From Mycobacterium colombiense (GTDB lineage: Bacteria > Actinomycetota > Actinomycetes > Mycobacteriales > Mycobacteriaceae), in the NCBI RefSeq assembly GCF_001665835.1, contig NZ_LZSX01000039.1, positions 124,001 through 188,000 of the forward strand: a stretch of DNA of 64,000 nucleotides. The letters run 5' to 3'. The notes beneath the pieces were generated by a model. That model was not told where the DNA came from and ran no database searches. It saw only the letters and a program-made list of their open reading frames with translations. Numbering within the stretch: position 1 is the first letter of the stretch; every line of letters starts with the position of its first letter. Shown piece after piece: positions 1 through 8,919 of this stretch. Position numbers and translations under genes: made by a program.

Positions 1-1335
1 GAAGTCGCCGGCGTCGAAGGCATCCCTGGCGAGACCGACGACGCGGTCGAGCCCGCCCATCGCCTCGACATACCGGGGGGCCAGGGCCTCGGGCGGATGG
101 GGCCACAGCCGGCCGGGGTTGCCGTCGAACCAGCCCATGTAGCGCTGATAGATCGCCTTGACGTTGTGGCTCACCGATCCGTAGTACCCGTGCGTATGCC
201 AGGCTTGCTCGAGAGCCGGTGGCATCTGGAACATTTCGGCTATTTCGACACCGGTGTAGCCCTGGTTGAGCAATCGCAGCGTCTGGTCGTGCAGGTACGC
301 ATACATGTCGCGCTGCAGCGACAGGAACGCGACGATGCTGTCCCGCCCCCAGGTCGGCCAATGATGGGAGGCGAACACGACGTCGGCGCGATCGGCAAAC
401 GTGTCAATCGCTTCGGTGAGATAACCGGACCAGGCGTGCGGGTCACGCACCAACGCGCCGCGTAGGGTCAACAGATTGTGCAGATTGTGCGTGGCGTTCT
501 CGGCCATGCACAAAGCGCGGAAACCTGGGAAATAGAAATGCATTTCGGCGGGCGCTTCGGTGCCCGGCGCCATCTGGAATTCGATCTCCACGCCGTCGAT
601 GGTGTGTGTTTCACCTGTGGTGCGGATGTCGATGGTGGGCACGATGACGGCGACCTCGCCGGTGGACGGCACCTGCCCCAGCCCGCAGCCGACCTGATCC
701 ATCGGTCCACGGGGCAGCAGGGCGCCGTACATGTAGGTCGCCCGTCGCGTCATTGCCGGTCCGGCATAGACGTTTTCCTGCACCGCGTGCTCGATGAAAC
801 CCTCAGGCGCCAGGACGGCCACCGCACCGGCATCCACATCCTGCTGCGAGGTGACGCCCAATACGCCGCCGAAATGGTCGACGTGGCTGTGGGTGTAGAT
901 CACCGCGACGACGGGGCGCTCGCCCCCTCGGTGGGTGCGATACAAGGCCATTGCCGCCGCGGCCACCTCCGTGGACACCAGGGGGTCGATGACGATGATG
1001 CCGTTGTCGGATTCCACGAAGGTGATATTCGAGATGTCGAAGCCGCGGACCTGATAGATGCCGGGCACCACTTCGTAGAGGCCTTGCTTGGCGGCCAGGG
1101 TCGACTGTCGCCAGAGGCTGGGGTGAACCGACGTCGGGGCGGGACCACTCAGGAACGAGTAGGCGTCGTTGTCCCAGACCACCTGCCCGTCGGCCGCTTT
1201 GATCACGCACGGCGACTGCGCGGCAATGAATCCCCGGTCGGCGTCGGCGAAATCCGATTCATCATGAAACGGCAGGGAGTGGTCGCGATGGGCCGACTCG
1301 ATGACAGCGCTGGGCGGCTTATGGTCCACGGTCAT
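1..1335 (-). CDS. alkylsulfatase-like metallo-beta-lactamase-fold hydrolase, partial (C-terminus off the left edge)
   Basis: Reading the minus strand from the ATG at 1333-1335 gives an uninterrupted frame to the window edge, about 445 residues without a stop, so the C-terminus lies outside. The fold is shown by the metal-binding motif T-H-S-H-V-D-H-F-G-G near residue 145, typical of metallo-beta-lactamase hydrolases. The preceding stretch (GIYQVRGFDISNITF) and the following alpha-helical region resemble the SdsA1-type alkylsulfatase family, dimeric Zn enzymes that cleave primary alkyl sulfates. The M. tuberculosis counterpart is probably Rv3762c. The gene is divergent from lpqH, with 175 nt between the two starts. 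Family assignment is firm; the substrate is inferred from family only. Confidence 0.85.
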   Translation of the reverse strand, partial: MTVDHKPPSAVIESAHRDHSLPFHDESDFADADRGFIAAQSPCVIKAADGQVVWDNDAYSFLSGPAPTSVHPSLWRQSTLAAKQGLYEVVPGIYQVRGFDISNITFVESDNGIIVIDPLVSTEVAAAAMALYRTHRGGERPVVAVIYTHSHVDHFGGVLGVTSQQDVDAGAVAVLAPEGFIEHAVQENVYAGPAMTRRATYMYGALLPRGPMDQVGCGLGQVPSTGEVAVIVPTIDIRTTGETHTIDGVEIEFQMAPGTEAPAEMHFYFPGFRALCMAENATHNLHNLLTLRGALVRDPHAWSGYLTEAIDTFADRADVVFASHHWPTWGRDSIVAFLSLQRDMYAYLHDQTLRLLNQGYTGVEIAEMFQMPPALEQAWHTHGYYGSVSHNVKAIYQRYMGWFDGNPGRLWPHPPEALAPRYVEAMGGLDRVVGLARDAFDAGDF

Positions 1336-1510
1336 ACCTTGTCACTAATGCGCCATCACCCAAAAGCGGTTCGGGCGGCTTTTCGTCGTCCAATTAATGA
1401 ACACAGCAACAATGTCTGCGGGCGCTGGATCGCGGCCCAGTTAACCCGCATACTGCCCCAGACGACCCTCAATGCAGAGGGCCGCAACTATCGGGGCAAA
1501 AGGAGAACAG

Positions 1511-1993
1511 GTGAAGCGTCAACTGACGGTCGCGGTGGCCGGTGCGGCAATTCTGGCCGCGGGCATTACCGGGTGTTCGGGTAACAAGTCGGGCACAGGC
1601 AGTTCCTCGAGTAGCTCGGGTACCAGCGCGTCGGCGAGCTCTGGTGCAGCCTCCGGTACGAAGGTCACCATCGACGGCAAAGACCAGAACGTCACCGGCT
1701 CGGTCGTGTGCACGAATGCTGGCGGCACCGTCAACATCGCGATCGGTGGCGCGGCAACCGGCATCGCCGCCGTGCTCAGCGATGGCAGTCCGCCGCAGGT
1801 GAAATCGGTTGGGCTGGGCAACGTCAACGGCGTGACCCTGGGCTACACCTCGGGTACCGGCCAGGGCAATGCCTCCGCCAGCAAGGACGGCAACACCTAC
1901 AAGATCAGCGGCACCGCCACCGGGGTGGACATGGCCAACCCGATGCAGCCGGTCGACAAACCCTTCGAAATCAACGTGACCTGCAACAGCTAG
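1511..1993 (+). CDS. lpqH: 19-kDa lipoprotein antigen LpqH
   Basis: A 160-residue exported lipoprotein. The chosen start is the GTG at 1511, preceded by AGGAGAA at 1501-1507; an in-frame ATG at 1472 lies upstream but has no ribosome site and would put extra residues before the signal peptide. The signal peptide (K2-R3, hydrophobic core to residue 19) ends in a lipobox I-T-G-C, so Cys22 should be lipidated. A Ser/Thr/Gly-rich linker follows (residues 23-50), then the conserved core beginning [16 protein letters not shown] and containing [12 protein letters not shown]. Closely matches the mycobacterial 19-kDa TLR2-agonist antigen. Convergent with tcrY, with only 5 nt between the two stop codons. 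Confidence 0.97.
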   Translation: MKRQLTVAVAGAAILAAGITGCSGNKSGTGSSSSSSGTSASASSGAASGTKVTIDGKDQNVTGSVVCTNAGGTVNIAIGGAATGIAAVLSDGSPPQVKSVGLGNVNGVTLGYTSGTGQGNASASKDGNTYKISGTATGVDMANPMQPVDKPFEINVTCNS

Positions 1994-1998
1994 TCAGG

Positions 1999-3528
1999 TC
2001 AGGCGCCTTGCGCGCCTTCGGAGTTCGACGCGGGCGGTTGCCATCCATTGGGTGGCAACCGCACCGTGAACTCGGTACGACCCGGCGCGCTGTCCACCGC
2101 GATAGTTCCGTTGTGCGCCTTGACAACCGCGGAGACGATCGCCAGGCCCAGCCCGGTGCTGCCGCCCTTGCGAGAACGCGATGAGTCGCCGCGCGCGAAC
2201 CGTTCGAAAACCTCGGATTGCAGCGCCGCCGGGATGCCGGGCCCGTTGTCGATGACCTGCAGCACGGTGTGCGACGGCTCGGCGCACAACCGCGTCGTCA
2301 CGACGGTGCCCGCCCCGGTGTGGACCCGGGCATTGGCAAGCAGATTGGCCAGCACCTGGTGTAGCCGCGCCGCGTCCCCGGTGACGACCACCGGCTCTTC
2401 GGGAAGGTCGAGTTCCCATTGATGATCGGGCCCGGCGACGTGAGCGTCGTTCACCGCGTCCACCGCCAACCGAGACAGATCCACCGGTTCGCGTTCCAGC
2501 GGCCGGCCGGAGTCCAGCCGGGCCAGCAGCAGCAGGTCCTCGACAAGGCGCGTCATCCGCTCGGTCTCGGAGGCCACCCGGCTCAGCGCCTGCGCCACCG
2601 CCTCGCGGTCGTCGCCCATCCGTTGGGTCAGTTCGGTGTAGCCGCGGATCGCCGCCAGCGGCGTGCGCAGCTCGTGGCTGGCGTCGGCGACGAATTGGCG
2701 AACCCGCGTCTCGCTGGCCTGCCGCGCCGACAGCGCGGCCGCGATGTGATCCAGCATCTGGTTGAGGGCCGCGCCGAGTTGCCCCACCTCGGTGGAGGGG
2801 TTCGCGTCGGATTCGCGCACCCGCACCGGGAGTTCGACCTCGCCGCGCGCCAACGGCAAACCGGCCACCTCGCTCGCGGTCTGCGCGACGCGGCGCAGCG
2901 GCGCCAGCGCCCGCCTGATGATGATCACACCGGCCGTGGTCGCGGCGACCAGCGCGATGACGGTGACGATCCCGAAGATGACCAGCATCCGCATCAGGGT
3001 GGCGTCGATGTTGGCCATCGACAGGCCGGTGACGATGACGTCGCCGCCGTTGCGGCTCGGGGCCGCGACCACCCGGTAGCGGCCCAGCCCGTCGAGGTTC
3101 AGGGTCACCGGCTTGCGGCTGCCTGCGATCCCGGACAGCTGTAGCTGGGCCGTCGGGGTCAGCTCGGCCCGGTCGCCGCTGCTCGTCGTGTAGCCGGCGT
3201 CCACCGTGTTTCCGTGGCTGACGATCGCCGCCACCATGCCCGCCGGCTGGCCCGGGGCGTCCAGGAATCGCGGGCCGGGGCCCGGCCTCGGATAGACGTG
3301 CTGATGCCGCCAGCCCGAGTGCGGCGGCTCGGGATACATGAGCGACGAGCGGTAGGAGGTGCCGGCGAGCTGCCCGTCGAGCTGGGCCACCAGGTGGTGC
3401 AGCAGCGCCAGTTCGGTCGCCGCGGTGATGCCCACGCAGACGATCGCCAGCACGACGATCTGACCGACCAGCAGCCGCAGCCGAAGGGACCAGGCCCTTC
3501 GCGTGTCAGCGGGCCGGCTTGAGGACAT
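1999..3528 (-). CDS. tcrY: sensor histidine kinase TcrY
   Basis: A 509-residue membrane histidine kinase, partner of the response regulator encoded just upstream. Membrane segments span about residues 16-41 and 186-212 and flank an extracytoplasmic sensor region of about 145 residues. A HAMP linker follows, then the dimerisation box D-A-S-H-E-L-R-T-P-L with the phospho-accepting His at residue 285, and the HATPase_c domain (N box LANLLANARVH, G1 DNGPGI, G2 GSTGLGLAI). The start overlaps the end of tcrX by 23 nt, so the two are translationally coupled. The M. tuberculosis homologue (Rv3764c) is somewhat shorter, so a downstream start cannot be excluded. The signal sensed is not evident. Confidence 0.93.
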   Translation of the reverse strand: MSSSRPADTRRAWSLRLRLLVGQIVVLAIVCVGITAATELALLHHLVAQLDGQLAGTSYRSSLMYPEPPHSGWRHQHVYPRPGPGPRFLDAPGQPAGMVAAIVSHGNTVDAGYTTSSGDRAELTPTAQLQLSGIAGSRKPVTLNLDGLGRYRVVAAPSRNGGDVIVTGLSMANIDATLMRMLVIFGIVTVIALVAATTAGVIIIRRALAPLRRVAQTASEVAGLPLARGEVELPVRVRESDANPSTEVGQLGAALNQMLDHIAAALSARQASETRVRQFVADASHELRTPLAAIRGYTELTQRMGDDREAVAQALSRVASETERMTRLVEDLLLLARLDSGRPLEREPVDLSRLAVDAVNDAHVAGPDHQWELDLPEEPVVVTGDAARLHQVLANLLANARVHTGAGTVVTTRLCAEPSHTVLQVIDNGPGIPAALQSEVFERFARGDSSRSRKGGSTGLGLAIVSAVVKAHNGTIAVDSAPGRTEFTVRLPPNGWQPPASNSEGAQGA

Positions 3529-4210
3529 AACCCGCGCCGCGCAGCGTGTGGATCATCGGTTCCCGGCCGTTGTCGATCTTCTTGCGCAGGTACGAAATGT
3601 AGAGCTCGACGATGTTGGACCGGCCGCCGAAATCGTAACTCCAGACCCGGTCCAGGATTTGGGCTTTGCTCAGCACCCGCTTGGAGTTGCGCATCATGAA
3701 CCGCAACAGCTCGAACTCGGTGGAGGTCAACGAGATTGGCTCACCCGCCCGGGTGACCTCATGGCTGTCCTCGTCGAGCACCAGGTCGCCGACCACCAGT
3801 TGCGCGCCACTATCCACCGTCGTCACACCGGTGCGGCGCAACAGCGCGCGCAGGCGCAGCACGACCTCTTCGATGCTGAACGGTTTGGTGACATAGTCGT
3901 CGCCGCCCGCCGTCAGACCGGCGATGCGGTCTTCCACGGCATCCTTGGCGGTCAGCAGCAGCACGGGCAGTTGCGGATTCTCTTCGCGAAGTTTGTGCAA
4001 GACGTCGAGGCCGCTCATGTCGGGCAGCATCACGTCCAGCACAACCACATCGGGCCGCTGCGAGCGGGCGCTCGCGATGGCCGATGCCCCGTCACCGGCG
4101 GTGGAGATGTTCCAGCCCTCATACCGCAGTGCCATCGACACCATGTCGGCCAGAACGGATTCGTCGTCTACGACCAAAACGTTGATGGGGTTGCCGTCTG
4201 CACGACACAT
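3506..4210 (-). CDS. tcrX: OmpR-family response regulator TcrX
   Basis: DNA-binding response regulator of the TcrXY two-component system. The receiver domain (about residues 9-125) has the acidic pair D-D-E, the phospho-acceptor in L-D-V-M-L-P (Asp59), and the conserved K in VTKPF. The C-terminal winged helix (about 140-232) ends GAGYVLKPAR. The start chosen, ATG at 4210, gives 234 residues, the length I recall for the M. tuberculosis protein. A GTG at 4246 in the same frame would add 12 residues and has only a weak GGAA upstream; neither site has a good ribosome-binding site. The operon is tcrX-tcrY. Confidence 0.93.
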   Translation of the reverse strand: MCRADGNPINVLVVDDESVLADMVSMALRYEGWNISTAGDGASAIASARSQRPDVVVLDVMLPDMSGLDVLHKLREENPQLPVLLLTAKDAVEDRIAGLTAGGDDYVTKPFSIEEVVLRLRALLRRTGVTTVDSGAQLVVGDLVLDEDSHEVTRAGEPISLTSTEFELLRFMMRNSKRVLSKAQILDRVWSYDFGGRSNIVELYISYLRKKIDNGREPMIHTLRGAGYVLKPAR

Positions 4211-4361
4211 AACAACCCGCTCTACTGAGGCTCGGGGCTGCGTCACAAGTTCCAGTATCCGCCGCGGACTGAGGCAACGCTATGCCAAACCTATGCGTGG
4301 CCTGTGAAACGAATCGCGCGACTGCTGAGCAGCCGCGCGATTCGATCTCGAGTCGAAGTTG

Positions 4362-4517
4362 TTAATACCAGTAGCGGCGACCGGCGACCGGGCGACCGAT
4401 CGAGCCCAGAATCCACAGGATCGCGCCGATGACCAACAGCACGATACCCAGAGTGGTCAGGACGGGTACGTGGAAGAAATAACCGAGAATGAGCAGGACA
4501 ATTCCTAAGATAACCAT
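4362..4517 (-). CDS. 51-residue hydrophobic membrane protein (DUF6131-like)
   Basis: A very small protein made almost entirely of two hydrophobic segments, beginning MVILGIVLLILGYFF and TTLGIVLLVIGAILWIL, with a basic/aromatic tail RRYWY. The start is fixed by AAAGGA seven bases before the ATG at 4517; the longer in-frame reading to 4607 lacks this and adds an unlikely polar extension. Matches the small DUF6131 membrane proteins common in mycobacteria and other actinobacteria. Function unknown. Lies 22 nt downstream of another tiny membrane protein on the same strand, so the two may share a transcript. Confidence 0.8.
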   Translation of the reverse strand: MVILGIVLLILGYFFHVPVLTTLGIVLLVIGAILWILGSIGRPVAGRRYWY

Positions 4518-4539
4518 GTCGATTCCTTTGAGTGAGCGG

Positions 4540-4767
4540 TTAGAGGTTGATTGATTGCATTGAACTTGGTTGCGGCAGATGGCAATCCGTGACTTTTGGA
4601 TTGACACCGAAATAATTCAAGGGTCCAGCGATTACGGTCACCGCAACCGTGCCCGCCGAGGCGCAAGATGTGTTGTCGTTTTTGAAGTAGTCGCGCTGCC
4701 ACGCCGCGAAGACTCCGATCAGCAACCACACCAAAGCAACCGTTCCGATGATCCCGCTGCCACGCAT
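4540..4767 (-). CDS. 75-residue conserved membrane-anchored protein of unknown function
   Basis: The start at ATG 4767 (MRGSGIIGTVALVWLLIG) is preceded by GGAGG six bases upstream, better than the longer frame beginning at 4779. One hydrophobic segment spans residues 4-23. The rest (AWQRDYFK, CASAGTVAVTVIAGPLNYFGVNP) contains a second moderately hydrophobic stretch with two cysteines in the mature part. The pattern is familiar from small conserved actinobacterial proteins without a known role. It lies 22 nt upstream of the 51-residue membrane protein in the same orientation. Confidence 0.72.
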   Translation of the reverse strand: MRGSGIIGTVALVWLLIGVFAAWQRDYFKNDNTSCASAGTVAVTVIAGPLNYFGVNPKVTDCHLPQPSSMQSINL

Positions 4768-4884
4768 TGTGACCTCCAATGTGGTCGAGAAGAAGTTTTC
4801 TCGTGGACGTGAAGTTACCCGTTCGACTTATGTCTAAACATGCAATGGGTTATGCGGCAGTGCTTGTCGGCCCAGCTCGCCGAG

Positions 4885-5295
4885 CTAGATATGGTCGGCG
4901 AGCCAGGTGGCGGCCCGCTTCTTCGACGCCCGCGACAACCAGGCGTCCTGAATCAGCTCAGCTAATTCGGTTCTGCTGATTTCGGCCAGCCGACTCGCCC
5001 GCACCAGGACCGAAGGATGCCCGTCGAAATGCTCCGTGGTGAAAAACGGCGACGTGGGATCGGAGACCAACGCCAACTTGTCGCTCTCCGACTCCACCCA
5101 GAGCATGATCACGTCGGCATAGCGTTCGCCGGTGTCCGGATCGGTCGCGTCCGGCCGCGGCGTGCGGAAGAAGACGAACGACTTGCCGCCGACCTGGTAG
5201 ATGGCGTTGCCCTTGGGACCCTCCAGGCGCTGAACGTGCGGCATCGCGGCGGCGATCTCATGCACGTCGCCGAGTCGGGCGCGTCGAGCAGGCAT
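4885..5295 (-). CDS. MmcQ/YjbR-like protein
   Basis: A 136-residue cytoplasmic protein of the MmcQ/YjbR family, small 'double-wing' fold proteins sometimes annotated as DNA-binding. Recognisable parts are the N-terminal helix with LEGPKGNAIYQVGGKSFVFFR, a central strand pair (DVIMLWVESESDKLALV), and the C-terminal VRASRLAEISRTELAELIQDAW region. No catalytic motif is visible and the molecular function is unknown. It sits 117 nt upstream (in transcription) of the two tiny membrane proteins and 86 nt downstream of the methyltransferase gene, all on the minus strand. Confidence 0.78.
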   Translation of the reverse strand: MPARRARLGDVHEIAAAMPHVQRLEGPKGNAIYQVGGKSFVFFRTPRPDATDPDTGERYADVIMLWVESESDKLALVSDPTSPFFTTEHFDGHPSVLVRASRLAEISRTELAELIQDAWLSRASKKRAATWLADHI

Positions 5296-5381
5296 ATCCG
5301 CGAGCGTACCGACCGCTCGTGGTCCCGCTCATCGGCGCGGCGAGAAGCCTTGCGGTGCTGCAGGTTTCAACCCCAGGGCGA

Positions 5382-6326
5382 TCAGCCCGTCGTCCGCTGC
5401 GCGGACACGTAGAGGGTGGGTGGCATCGAGTCCTCCGCGCCCTGCGGAACGCTGCGGCCGTAGCGCGCCATCAACTCCGCGAACGACGCCGTCGTGACGT
5501 CCCAGCCGCGGTCGCGCAGCCAGCCGTCGACGGGCGTGCGCTCCTCCGCGTACCAGAGATCGTCTAAGTCGGTGATCTCGGCGTTGACCAGTTCGGCGGC
5601 CGCGGCCCGCATCCGCCGCATGTCGTCGCGCTGGCGCTGCACCCGGCCGGGGTCGGTGAAGCCCGCGTCGGGCACGTTGGACGCCAGCCAACTGCCCGCA
5701 GCGCTCAGCGAATCGATCCGCTCGAACAGCAGATCCTGGGCCTGGGCGGGCAGGTAGCGAACCAGTCCCTCGGCCGACCAAACCGCCGGCTCGGAGGCGT
5801 CAAACCCCGCCTCCTGCAACGCTTTCGGCCAATCCTGGCGCAGATCGATCGGAACGTTGACCAGCTGCGCCTTGGGCTCCGCCCCGTGCTCACGCAGCGT
5901 CTTGGATTTGAACTCCAGCACCTTGGGCTGGTCGAGCTCGTAGACGACGGTGCCGTCGGGCCACGGGAGCCGCCAGCTGCGTGCGTCCAGGCCGGCCGCC
6001 AGGATCACCACCTGCCGAACGCCGGCGTCCACGGCGCCGAGGAAGAACTCGTCGAAGAACGCCGTCCGGGTGGCCATGAAGTCGACCATCAGCTGAAGGC
6101 GATCGCGCAGATCCGGCTCGATGTCGCCCGCCTTGGCCAGCAGCGCCGGATCGGCGTAGATGCTCCACATGCCCTCGCCCGCGGCGTCCACGAACACGCG
6201 CGCGAACGGATCGTTGATCAGTGGGTTCTCGCTCTCGGTTTCGGCCGCGCGAGCTGCGGCGACACCCAGCGCCGTGGCGCCCACGCTCTGAGTGATCTCC
6301 CAGGAATCATTGTCGGTCCGCGGCAT
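5382..6326 (-). CDS. SAM-dependent methyltransferase, mycobacterial TIGR00027 family
   Basis: A 314-residue class I methyltransferase of the family greatly expanded in mycobacteria (leucine carboxyl-methyltransferase-like). Motif I lies at residues 106-118 ([13 protein letters not shown]) and the acidic SAM-ribose residue follows in [14 protein letters not shown] (Glu130). The N-terminal TAL--A-ARA-E motif and the C-terminal WVASNVP-like region ([10 protein letters not shown]) also fit. The likely M. tuberculosis counterpart is Rv3767c. The methyl acceptor is unknown for nearly all members. Divergent from the NTF2-like gene, with 125 nt between starts. Confidence 0.9.
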   Translation of the reverse strand: MPRTDNDSWEITQSVGATALGVAAARAAETESENPLINDPFARVFVDAAGEGMWSIYADPALLAKAGDIEPDLRDRLQLMVDFMATRTAFFDEFFLGAVDAGVRQVVILAAGLDARSWRLPWPDGTVVYELDQPKVLEFKSKTLREHGAEPKAQLVNVPIDLRQDWPKALQEAGFDASEPAVWSAEGLVRYLPAQAQDLLFERIDSLSAAGSWLASNVPDAGFTDPGRVQRQRDDMRRMRAAAAELVNAEITDLDDLWYAEERTPVDGWLRDRGWDVTTASFAELMARYGRSVPQGAEDSMPPTLYVSAQRTTG

Positions 6327-6451
6327 CGCCAGTTCCCTTCCCCAGAAAGTAAGTTACGCACACTATTCTTCCAGCCGCCGCCGCCCGGGGCCGCCCGTCA
6401 CCCCTGCCCTAGTCTTTTTCTCAGACGGTCCACAGGTTGCAAGGGAGTGCC

Positions 6452-6808
6452 ATGACGCCCGGCCCGCGTACGCCGCAGGAGGTGTTCGCCCACCACGGCA
6501 CCGCACTGGCCGCGGGCGACCTCGACGAGATCGTCGTCGACTACGCCGAGGATTCGGTGGTGCTGAGCCCCGCCGGCATCGCCCGCGGCAAGGATGCCAT
6601 CCGGACCGTCTTCGCGACATTGCTCGCCGATCTGCCGGATGCGAAGTGGGACTTGCGAACTCAGATTTTCCACGAGGACGTGCTGTTCCTACAGTGGGCC
6701 GCCGATTCGGCTGTCAACCGGGTTGACGACGGTGTTGACACCTTCGTGTTCCGTGACGGCATGATCCGAGCGCAGACCGTCCGATACACCCCGCACCCGA
6801 AGGGCTGA
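6452..6808 (+). CDS. NTF2-like (SnoaL-type) protein
   Basis: A 118-residue protein with the cone-shaped NTF2-like signature: an N-terminal helix (VFAHHGTALAAGDLDEIVVDYAEDSVVL), a middle strand-helix, and terminal strands LFLQWAADS and GVDTFVFRDGMIRAQTVRYT. ATG 6452 is chosen because AAGGGA sits at 6441-6446; a TTG at 6437 would overrun it. Such proteins are small-molecule enzymes or binding proteins; no substrate can be named. The likely counterpart is Rv3768. The next gene begins 4 nt after its stop, so the two are probably co-transcribed. Confidence 0.85.
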   Translation: MTPGPRTPQEVFAHHGTALAAGDLDEIVVDYAEDSVVLSPAGIARGKDAIRTVFATLLADLPDAKWDLRTQIFHEDVLFLQWAADSAVNRVDDGVDTFVFRDGMIRAQTVRYTPHPKG

Positions 6809-6811
6809 GCA

Positions 6812-7846
6812 GTGGATTACGTCAATCTGGAAGCCGTAGCGGAGTGGATGTCCGGGCAGGGGCTCGGCGAGGGGCCGCTACAGGACGTCTCCAATGTCAC
6901 CGGCGGAACCCAGAACGTCATGCTGCGATTCACCCGGGCCGGCCGGCCGTACGTGCTGCGGCGCGGGCCACGACACCTGCGCGCGCGCAGCAACAGCGTG
7001 ATTTTGCGGGAGACGAAAGTCCTTGCCGCACTGGCCGGTTCCGACGTTCCCCATCCCCACCTGATCGCCGCCTGCGAGGACCCGAGTGTGCTGGGCGACG
7101 CCGTCTTCTACCTGATGGACCCGGTCGACGGCTTCAACGCGGGCGAAGGCCTGCCACCGCTGCACGCCGGCGACGCCAAGGTGCGCCACGGCATGGGCCT
7201 GTCGATGGCCGACGCGCTGGCCAAGCTGGGCGCGGTCGACCACATCGCGGTGGGCCTCGCGGATTTCGGAAAGCCCGAGGGCTTCCTGGAACGGCAGGTG
7301 CCGCGCTGGCTCTCGGAGCTGGAGTCCTACAACGAGTACGACGGCTACCCCGGTCCCGACATCCCCGGCATCGAGGAGGTGTCGACCTGGCTGGACCGGC
7401 ACCGCCCGGCCACCTGGACGCCGGGGATCATGCACGGCGACTACCACGCCGCCAACGTGATGTTCTCCCGCACAGGACCGGACGTGGTCGCGATCGTCGA
7501 CTGGGAGATGTGCACCATCGGCGACCCGCTGCTGGATCTGGGTTGGTTGCTTGCCACCTGGCGCCAGTCCGACGGTTCCAGTGTCTTCAGCCACGCGCTG
7601 GGCGGGCAGGACGGATTGGCCAGCACCGACGAGCTCTTCGAGCGCTACGCCGCCAACACCACCCGCGACCTGTCCCACATCACCTGGTACACCGTGCTGG
7701 CCTGCTTCAAGCTCGGGATCGTGATCGAGGGGACGCTGGCCCGGGCCTGCGCCGGCAAGGCGGAGAAGGAGGTCGGCGACCAGCTACACGCGGCCACGGT
7801 GCATCTGTTCGAGCGGGCGCTGGGCCTCATCTCCGACAAGGGCTGA
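6812..7846 (+). CDS. aminoglycoside/choline-kinase-like phosphotransferase (APH family)
   Basis: A 344-residue kinase-fold enzyme. The Brenner-type catalytic motif H-G-D-Y-H-A-A-N is at residues 208-215 and the metal-binding D-W-E at 230-232, followed by the conserved GDPLLDLGWLL. The nucleotide-binding N-lobe contains GGTQNVMLRF and the strand YVLRRGP. Relatives are commonly linked to acyl-CoA dehydrogenases and are often misnamed FadE36; they probably phosphorylate a small hydroxylated molecule, possibly as a 4-hydroxyacyl-CoA kinase. Start is GTG at 6812, 4 nt after the NTF2-like gene. The substrate is inference. Confidence 0.86.
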   Translation: MDYVNLEAVAEWMSGQGLGEGPLQDVSNVTGGTQNVMLRFTRAGRPYVLRRGPRHLRARSNSVILRETKVLAALAGSDVPHPHLIAACEDPSVLGDAVFYLMDPVDGFNAGEGLPPLHAGDAKVRHGMGLSMADALAKLGAVDHIAVGLADFGKPEGFLERQVPRWLSELESYNEYDGYPGPDIPGIEEVSTWLDRHRPATWTPGIMHGDYHAANVMFSRTGPDVVAIVDWEMCTIGDPLLDLGWLLATWRQSDGSSVFSHALGGQDGLASTDELFERYAANTTRDLSHITWYTVLACFKLGIVIEGTLARACAGKAEKEVGDQLHAATVHLFERALGLISDKG

Positions 7847-7865
7847 CCTACTAACATCTCCTCTC

Positions 7866-8339
7866 GTGCCGCCCTATCCCGAGGAACCGGATTACTACTC
7901 CGAGCCCACCGCCGCCGCGCGGTACGGCGGGTATTACGAACCCGGGCCACAGCCGCCGGAGCCCCCGACGCCGTGGTACCGCCGTCCGGCGGCGCTGGTC
8001 GCGGCCGGCGCCATCGGGGTCATCCTGCTGGCCGCGCTGGTGTACGCGGTGGTCAAGCTCACCACCGGCTCGCCGGCGCCCAGCCCCGCCACGACCACGC
8101 CCGTCCCGTCCACCACCGCGCCGGTGACCACCACGGAGCGGGCACCGCGGCATCACGGGGGCGGTGGCGCGCCGACCGAGACGGTGACCGAGACAGCCCC
8201 GCCGCCGAGCACCGACACTCCCACGACGACGGAGCCGCCCAGCACGGCCGCACCGAGCACAGAAACCAGCACCGTCACGCAGACCGTGACCGAACCTCCC
8301 CGCCGGGGGCCGTTCCAGCCGTTCCAGCCGCGCCCGTAG
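7866..8339 (+). CDS. Pro/Thr-rich single-pass membrane protein
   Basis: A 157-residue protein with a Pro/Tyr-rich cytoplasmic head (PPYPEEPDYYSEP), one transmembrane helix around residues 41-63 (ALVAAGAIGVILLAALVYAVV) and a long extracytoplasmic tail rich in Thr, Pro and Glu with repeated TTT/TVTET/TETST patterns. The low-complexity tail resembles mycobacterial O-mannosylated stalks, but glycosylation is inference. No enzymatic domain is seen. Starts at GTG 7866, 20 nt after the phosphotransferase, so probably in the same operon. It could be a counterpart of M. tuberculosis Rv3760; this is not established. Confidence 0.78.
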   Translation: MPPYPEEPDYYSEPTAAARYGGYYEPGPQPPEPPTPWYRRPAALVAAGAIGVILLAALVYAVVKLTTGSPAPSPATTTPVPSTTAPVTTTERAPRHHGGGGAPTETVTETAPPPSTDTPTTTEPPSTAAPSTETSTVTQTVTEPPRRGPFQPFQPRP

Positions 8340-8349
8340 CGCGGACGAC

Positions 8350-8919
8350 GTGCAGGCGAGCGGCGGCCTGATCCGCCCGGCATCGGCAGCGGATGCGGCT
8401 GCGTGCGTTGCGATTTACCGGCCGTACGTCGAGCGCACGGTCATCAGTTGGGAATCCGACGTCCCGACCGAAAACGAGATGGCCGCACGGATCGCCGCCG
8501 CGCAGGTGAGCCACGAATGGCTTGTCCTGGAACGCGATCGCCGGGTGATCGGCTTCGCCTACGGGCACGCCCTCAATCGCCTTGCCACGTACCAGTGGTC
8601 GATCGAGACCGGGATCTACCTCGACGCCGGTCATCTCCGCACCGGTGGCGGCCGCGCGCTCTACACGGAGCTGCTGCGCAGGCTCACCGAGCGGGGCTAC
8701 CGGCAGGCGTTCGCCGGCATCACCCAACCCAATGAGGCCAGCAACGGCTTCCACCGGTCTTTCGGGTTCACCCAGGTGGGCCTGTACCGGCGCGTCGAGT
8801 GGAAACACGACGGCTGGCACGACGTCGCGTGGATGCAGCTCGACCTGGCCGCTGCCGAGCCGGATGGGGCACCCGGCCCGATCATTCAGCCGGGCCGGGT
8901 GCGCGAGTCCGGGGCTTAG
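8350..8919 (+). CDS. GNAT acetyltransferase, phosphinothricin N-acetyltransferase-like
   Basis: A 189-residue GNAT-fold enzyme. The N-terminus (IRPASAADAAACVAIYRPYV, then VISWE) is diagnostic of the Pat/Bar subgroup. The acetyl-CoA loop appears as R-T-G-G-G-R-A-L-Y, and the terminal N-x-x-S-N-G-F-H-R-S-F-G-F motif is followed by VGLYRRVEWKH--WHDVAW. These enzymes acetylate glutamine-synthetase-inhibitor-like amino acids or other amines; the physiological substrate here is unknown. Start is GTG 8350, 10 nt after the membrane-protein gene. The last bases overlap by 4 nt the end of the convergent glycine-repeat ORF. Confidence 0.87.
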   Translation: MQASGGLIRPASAADAAACVAIYRPYVERTVISWESDVPTENEMAARIAAAQVSHEWLVLERDRRVIGFAYGHALNRLATYQWSIETGIYLDAGHLRTGGGRALYTELLRRLTERGYRQAFAGITQPNEASNGFHRSFGFTQVGLYRRVEWKHDGWHDVAWMQLDLAAAEPDGAPGPIIQPGRVRESGA